Source: Parachlamydiaceae bacterium
GTDB taxonomy: Bacteria > Chlamydiota > Chlamydiia > Chlamydiales > Parachlamydiaceae
NCBI GenBank assembly: GCA_030679615.1
Contig: JAUXSJ010000187.1
Location: 1 to 8,799, forward strand
DNA length: 8,799 nucleotides
Direction of reading: 5' to 3'
The translations under genes and the position numbers were made by a program. The notes under the pieces were generated by a model that was given only the letters and a program-made list of their open reading frames with translations, was not told the DNA's origin and ran no database searches. Below, piece after piece: positions 6,391-8,799 of the stretch (positions are counted from its first letter, which is position 1; each line of letters opens with the position of its first letter).

Positions 6391-7246
6391 AGAGAGTTTC
6401 TGTTAACGCCAACTCTAAAGTAGGATATTCAAAACTAAAACCTGCTTTCATTAATTTCTCAGGTATAACTTTTTGACTACTTAACAAAAGCTCCTGGCCC
6501 ATCTCTCCAAAAATCAATTTAACTAAAAAGGTTGGCATACTTAAAAATGTGGGCCTATTCATTATCCGACCTAAAGTCTTCGTCAACTCTTGATTAGTCA
6601 CAGGGAAAGAACTAACGGCATTCACTGGACCTGAAAGATAATTATTATTTATCAAGAATTGAAATATGCGAATTAAATCCTCTAAAGCGATCCAACTAAC
6701 AAATTGCTCTCCAGAACCCATTTTACCGCCTAAACCTAATTTGAAAGGCAACGTCATTTGTTTTAACGCACCTCCATGTTGTCCTAAAACCATTCCAAAT
6801 CTTAAATTAATTGTTCTTATACCTGCTTCTACTGCAGGTCGAGTTGCCTCTTCCCATTCAGCGCACACATCAGATAAAAAACCTTTACCTTTCGAACTCT
6901 TCTCATTTAAAATCTCATCTTTTCGATTTCCATAATACCCTACAGCTGAAGCGCAAATTAAAAGTCCGGGTGGATTTTTTAAGGCTGCTAGACTATTGCA
7001 TAAACTTTGCGTTCCTAATACTCGACTTTCTCGAATTTTTTTTTTCTTTTTTTCATTCCAATATCCCATAATCGATTCTCCAGCCAAGTGAATCACAATG
7101 TCTAAACCTTCTATTTGTTCTAATGGTACATTTTGAAAATAAAAAGTGTTTTTAAAATGTTTTAAGGGAATCACCTCATGATTTTTCAATGATTGACTTA
7201 ATGCAGACCCAATAAAACCATTTGCACCTGTAATTGCGATTTTCAT
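6374..7246 (-). CDS. TIGR01777-family NAD(P)-dependent epimerase (SDR, YfcH-like)
   Basis: The product is an extended short-chain dehydrogenase/reductase of the COG1090/TIGR01777 group. It is about 290 residues from the preferred start, a normal length for the group. It begins MKIAITGANGFIGS with the Rossmann GxxGxxG motif. Other hallmarks are IVIHLAGESI, the active-site region SAVGYYGNRKDE, the AEWE helix, LRFGMVLG, and the C-terminal DUF1731 block FGEMGQELLLSSQKVIP followed by AGFSFEYPTLELAL. Members are sometimes annotated as SulA-like cell-division inhibitors, but that label is not supported by sequence; the substrate is unknown. A longer frame starts at 7276, but GAGAGGG (7250-7256) sits four bases from the ATG at 7246 and the promoter places transcription start near 7277, so the shorter form is preferred. 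A poly-Lys stretch is encoded by long A-runs (7036-7053). Confidence 0.9.
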   Translation of the reverse strand: MKIAITGANGFIGSALSQSLKNHEVIPLKHFKNTFYFQNVPLEQIEGLDIVIHLAGESIMGYWNEKKKKKIRESRVLGTQSLCNSLAALKNPPGLLICASAVGYYGNRKDEILNEKSSKGKGFLSDVCAEWEEATRPAVEAGIRTINLRFGMVLGQHGGALKQMTLPFKLGLGGKMGSGEQFVSWIALEDLIRIFQFLINNNYLSGPVNAVSSFPVTNQELTKTLGRIMNRPTFLSMPTFLVKLIFGEMGQELLLSSQKVIPEKLMKAGFSFEYPTLELALTETLLHSSN

Positions 7247-7249
7247 CAT

Positions 7250-7256
7250 CCCTCTC
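7250..7256 (-). promoter_or_regulatory. Ribosome binding site that decides the epimerase start
   Basis: On the minus strand GAGAGGG precedes two consecutive ATG codons. Its GAGG core is four bases from the second (7246-7244) and only one base from the first (7249-7247). It lies inside the longer frame that starts at 7276, which has no comparable site. The second ATG also gives the family-typical N-terminus MKIAITGA. Confidence 0.7.
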
Positions 7257-7263
7257 AAAATTG

Positions 7264-7291
7264 TTGACTTCAGCATTCTGTCTAGTATAAA
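7264..7291 (+). promoter_or_regulatory. Sigma-70-type promoter for the outer membrane protein gene
   Basis: TTGACT (7264-7269) and TATAAA (7286-7291) are separated by 16 bp, each one base from consensus. Transcription would start near 7298, giving a leader of about 46 bases before the GTG at 7344. Its -10 overlaps the -10 of the opposing epimerase promoter. Confidence 0.65.
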
Positions 7292-7311
7292 AATAAATGA
7301 TTATATTTCAA
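7284..7311 (-). promoter_or_regulatory. Sigma-70-type promoter for the epimerase gene
   Basis: Read on the minus strand, TTGAAA (7311-7306) and TATACT (7289-7284) are separated by 16 bp, each one base from consensus. Transcription would start near 7277, leaving about 30 bases of leader to the start at 7246. The first in-frame ATG (7276) would then be almost at the transcript end with no ribosome site. Confidence 0.6.
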
Positions 7312-7333
7312 GAAGCGACAATGGCTAATAAAT

Positions 7334-7338
7334 GAGGT
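7334..7338 (+). promoter_or_regulatory. Ribosome binding site that decides a GTG start
   Basis: GAGGT lies five bases before the GTG at 7344 and overlaps the ATG at 7332 that opens the longer frame. That ATG has no Shine-Dalgarno upstream. Starting at the GTG also trims the signal peptide to the conventional form MKFKLFFLTI. Confidence 0.65.
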
Positions 7339-7343
7339 ATCAC

Positions 7344-8267
7344 GTGAAATTTAAGTTATTTTTTTTAACTATATTAAGCATTAATTGCTTAACGAATATA
7401 GCTTATGCCGATGCAGAATTAGATCAAGAAAATGTTGGATCTGAAAACATTCAGGAAATTGCCAAACGATCACCATTTAGTTTTCAAACGCATTATGATC
7501 ACACCGGTAAAGCAAAAATTAAAAACACCTTTGAAAAAGGAAACCATATTGTTTTTGCAGAAGCAAACGTAGAAGCTGGCGGTGTTTTTTACTATAATGA
7601 ATGCTACAGTGAAGGGCTTCGCTTAGGATTAGGATTTGAAGCTACACATATTGGATTCGAGAGTAATCCTTATTTTAATCAAGACAATTTCGAAACATTA
7701 TCAGTTAATCTCTCTGGATTTACAAAAAGAGTAAAAAATTGGTTTTGGCGAAGTCAATTATCAGCCAATATAGATACATGCGAATGGAGCACTAATTACA
7801 CAAGTTATGATATTCTTTTATGGGGACGATATACATTTAGCAATCCAATTGGAGTACATATTGGATTATGGGCACAAACAGGACTGAACATGAATTATGT
7901 TTACCCTATTATTGGATTTGACTGGGAAATTTCTAAAAGATGGAAATTAAATTTAGTTTTTCCAATGAATATGTCTTTACAATACACAATCAATAAACAA
8001 TGGGTCCTTGCTCTAGCAGGAAGAGCATTTGATTCTCGTTATAGAGTCCACAAAAAAATCAGCTCTTTTAAAGATCTTGTTCATTATCAGAATGCTGGTG
8101 CTGAATTTATGGTGATGTATGATTCTAATGGAATGACAGCTAATGTTCACGTGGGCATGACATTAGGTGGTCGCTACCGAATTGCTAACAAAAACAATCA
8201 TCATGCGACTAATTATCGACTTGACCCAGTTGGGTATGCTGGTGGGGAAATTGATGTCAGTTTTTAA
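7344..8267 (+). CDS. Outer membrane beta-barrel protein of unassigned family
   Basis: From the GTG start the product is 307 residues with a signal peptide of about 22 (AYA-D). After a short acidic segment, the mature protein alternates hydrophobic and polar residues in many predicted beta-strands separated by polar turns. Examples are LRLGLGFEATHIGFE, SYDILLWGRYTF, VHIGLWAQTGLNMNY, WKLNLVFPMNMSLQY and MTANVHVGMTLGGRY. The chain ends DVSF; a terminal Phe is the usual beta-signal for BAM insertion. The pattern of a strand pair around PIIGFDWEISKRWKLNLVFP recalls the DUF6268 type of barrel, but I cannot confirm this. It could be a porin or a structural surface protein. The gene has its own promoter and is followed 40 bases downstream by a terminator, so it is probably transcribed alone. 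Confidence 0.75.
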   Translation: MKFKLFFLTILSINCLTNIAYADAELDQENVGSENIQEIAKRSPFSFQTHYDHTGKAKIKNTFEKGNHIVFAEANVEAGGVFYYNECYSEGLRLGLGFEATHIGFESNPYFNQDNFETLSVNLSGFTKRVKNWFWRSQLSANIDTCEWSTNYTSYDILLWGRYTFSNPIGVHIGLWAQTGLNMNYVYPIIGFDWEISKRWKLNLVFPMNMSLQYTINKQWVLALAGRAFDSRYRVHKKISSFKDLVHYQNAGAEFMVMYDSNGMTANVHVGMTLGGRYRIANKNNHHATNYRLDPVGYAGGEIDVSF

Positions 8268-8307
8268 CATAATTATGATTATCAATTAATGGAAAAACCT
8301 TTTGAGT

Positions 8308-8332
8308 GCGAAGGCCCTGCCTTCGCTTTTTT
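8308..8332 (+). terminator. Rho-independent terminator after the outer membrane protein gene
   Basis: GCGAAGGC and GCCTTCGC form a perfect 8-bp stem with loop CCT, followed by six T residues, 40 bases after the stop codon. The preceding TTTTGAGT and the whole hairpin match the terminator at 3889-3914, so this is a repeated terminator cassette rather than an independent one. Confidence 0.88.
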
Positions 8333-8345
8333 GTTGAGAAGGAAT

Positions 8346-8494
8346 ATCGTGACTTCTCGAAAACAATTTAACGCAGAGGCGGGGAGGTAGAGAGACGCAG
8401 AGAAAAACGTTTATAATTATATTATTTAAATGTTCTTCTCTGCGTCTCCTTGCCTCTCCGCCTATGCGTTAAATTGTTTTCGAGAAGTAACGGT
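8346..8494. repeat. 149-bp palindrome with GAGAC 8-mer core (copy C)
   Basis: ACTTCTCGAAAACAATTTAA and onward (8352-8375) is perfectly complementary to 8465-8488. Pairing then continues inward with few mismatches to 8413/8427, leaving a 13-base loop. This gives a stem of roughly 60 bp, with weaker pairing out to 8346/8494. The left side contains four tandem 8-mers at 8376-8407: GAGGCGGG, GAGGTAGA, GAGACGCA, GAGAAAAA. The inner sequence is shared with copy B at 4046-4162, while the outer ACTTCTCGAAAA is specific to this copy. It lies between the terminator at 8308 and the gatC promoter. Confidence 0.9.
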
Positions 8495-8687
8495 CTATCG
8501 GACTAAGTAATCACTAAATATTATTGTTTTGCAAACCTTAAGTCTTTGCCGTCTCTGATGTCTCTTTTTTTTTCCTTAAGTTAATGATTGACTGAATGCT
8601 TGCCTATTTTTTTTATTTTCATTAATATAAAACATCTGTTTAAAGTCTCATTTTTAAAACCCAATTGAGTAATCTAAAATTAGTTTA

Positions 8688-8715
8688 TTGATTTGATTGA
8701 TAATAATGTTATAAT
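8688..8715 (+). promoter_or_regulatory. Extended -10 promoter for the last gene
   Basis: TTGATT (8688-8693), a 16-bp spacer, and TATAAT (8710-8715) preceded by TG one base upstream (TGTTATAAT) make a strong sigma-70-type promoter. Transcription would start about 25 bases before the ATG at 8747. The stretch between copy C and this promoter (8495-8687) is AT-rich, and I see no gene, RNA or repeat in it. Confidence 0.6.
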
Positions 8716-8746
8716 AAACAAAAAAAAATTAATTTTGAAGGTAACT

Positions 8747-8799
8747 ATGGATGATTTGAATAAAGAAACAATTCAAAAATTGACACGGTTGTGTCGTAT
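8747..8799 (+). CDS. gatC: Probable GatC, aminoacyl-tRNA amidotransferase subunit C (5' end only)
   Basis: Only 17 codons are in the window: MDDLNKETIQKLTRLCR. The start is well supported by GAAGG five bases upstream and a strong promoter. The pattern of an acidic start followed by a short helix ending KLxRLCR resembles the N-terminus of GatC, which in other bacteria commonly reads like KIAKLARL. GatC is the small subunit of the GatCAB complex that converts misacylated Glu-tRNA(Gln) and Asp-tRNA(Asn); chlamydiae depend on it. With so few residues this is an informed guess. Finding gatA and gatB immediately downstream would settle it. Confidence 0.45.
   Translation, partial: MDDLNKETIQKLTRLCR

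Noticed and set aside
6374..7276. SulA cell-division inhibitor label for the epimerase
   Set aside because: This name is a legacy annotation of COG1090 proteins. The sequence shows an NAD(P)-binding epimerase-like fold with DUF1731, not the SOS-induced SulA family.

Overview
This is an AT-rich bacterial window with six complete protein genes, the first 17 codons of a seventh, and unusually elaborate palindromic DNA between them. Four of the six complete products carry Sec-type signal peptides. My best guess for the host is a chlamydia-related symbiont of amoebae (Parachlamydiaceae-like). The basis is low G+C, a probable gatC start, a beta-barrel outer membrane protein ending in Phe, and exported enzymes with degenerate or eukaryote-facing functions. 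This is inference; no marker gene settles it.

Layout. At the left edge (1-20) lies the end of a repeat element. A minus-strand gene (96-1745) encodes a secreted multidomain lytic polysaccharide monooxygenase (AA10). Divergent from it is a plus-strand gene (1937-3766) for an exported M16-like protein that has lost its zinc-binding histidines. A nested inverted repeat of about 556 bp fills 3772-4327. Two plus-strand genes 40 bp apart follow: a secreted C39-like cysteine peptidase (4410-5381) and a cytoplasmic alpha/beta hydrolase (5422-6246). A 132-bp palindrome (6259-6390) separates the hydrolase from a convergent TIGR01777-type NAD(P)-binding epimerase gene (6374-7246, minus). That gene shares overlapping divergent promoters with an outer membrane beta-barrel gene (7344-8267, plus). 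A terminator and a 149-bp palindrome come next, then an extended -10 promoter driving a probable gatC, cut off by the window end.

Start sites. For two genes the longest reading frame is probably not the real one. The epimerase should start at the ATG at 7246 and the barrel protein at the GTG at 7344. In both cases the Shine-Dalgarno sequence sits inside the longer frame at good spacing to the downstream start.

Most unusual content. Three long palindromes lie in intergenic DNA. Two of them (4017-4191 and 8346-8494) share a core of purine-rich tandem 8-mers (GAGACGGG-like), inverted across an AT-rich loop, and both stand next to the same terminator hairpin. Their outer arms are also inverted repeats but have different sequences at the two loci. 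This suggests local inverted duplication, or insertion into existing hairpins, rather than simple copying of one fixed element. No transposase, tRNA, rRNA or CRISPR array is visible.
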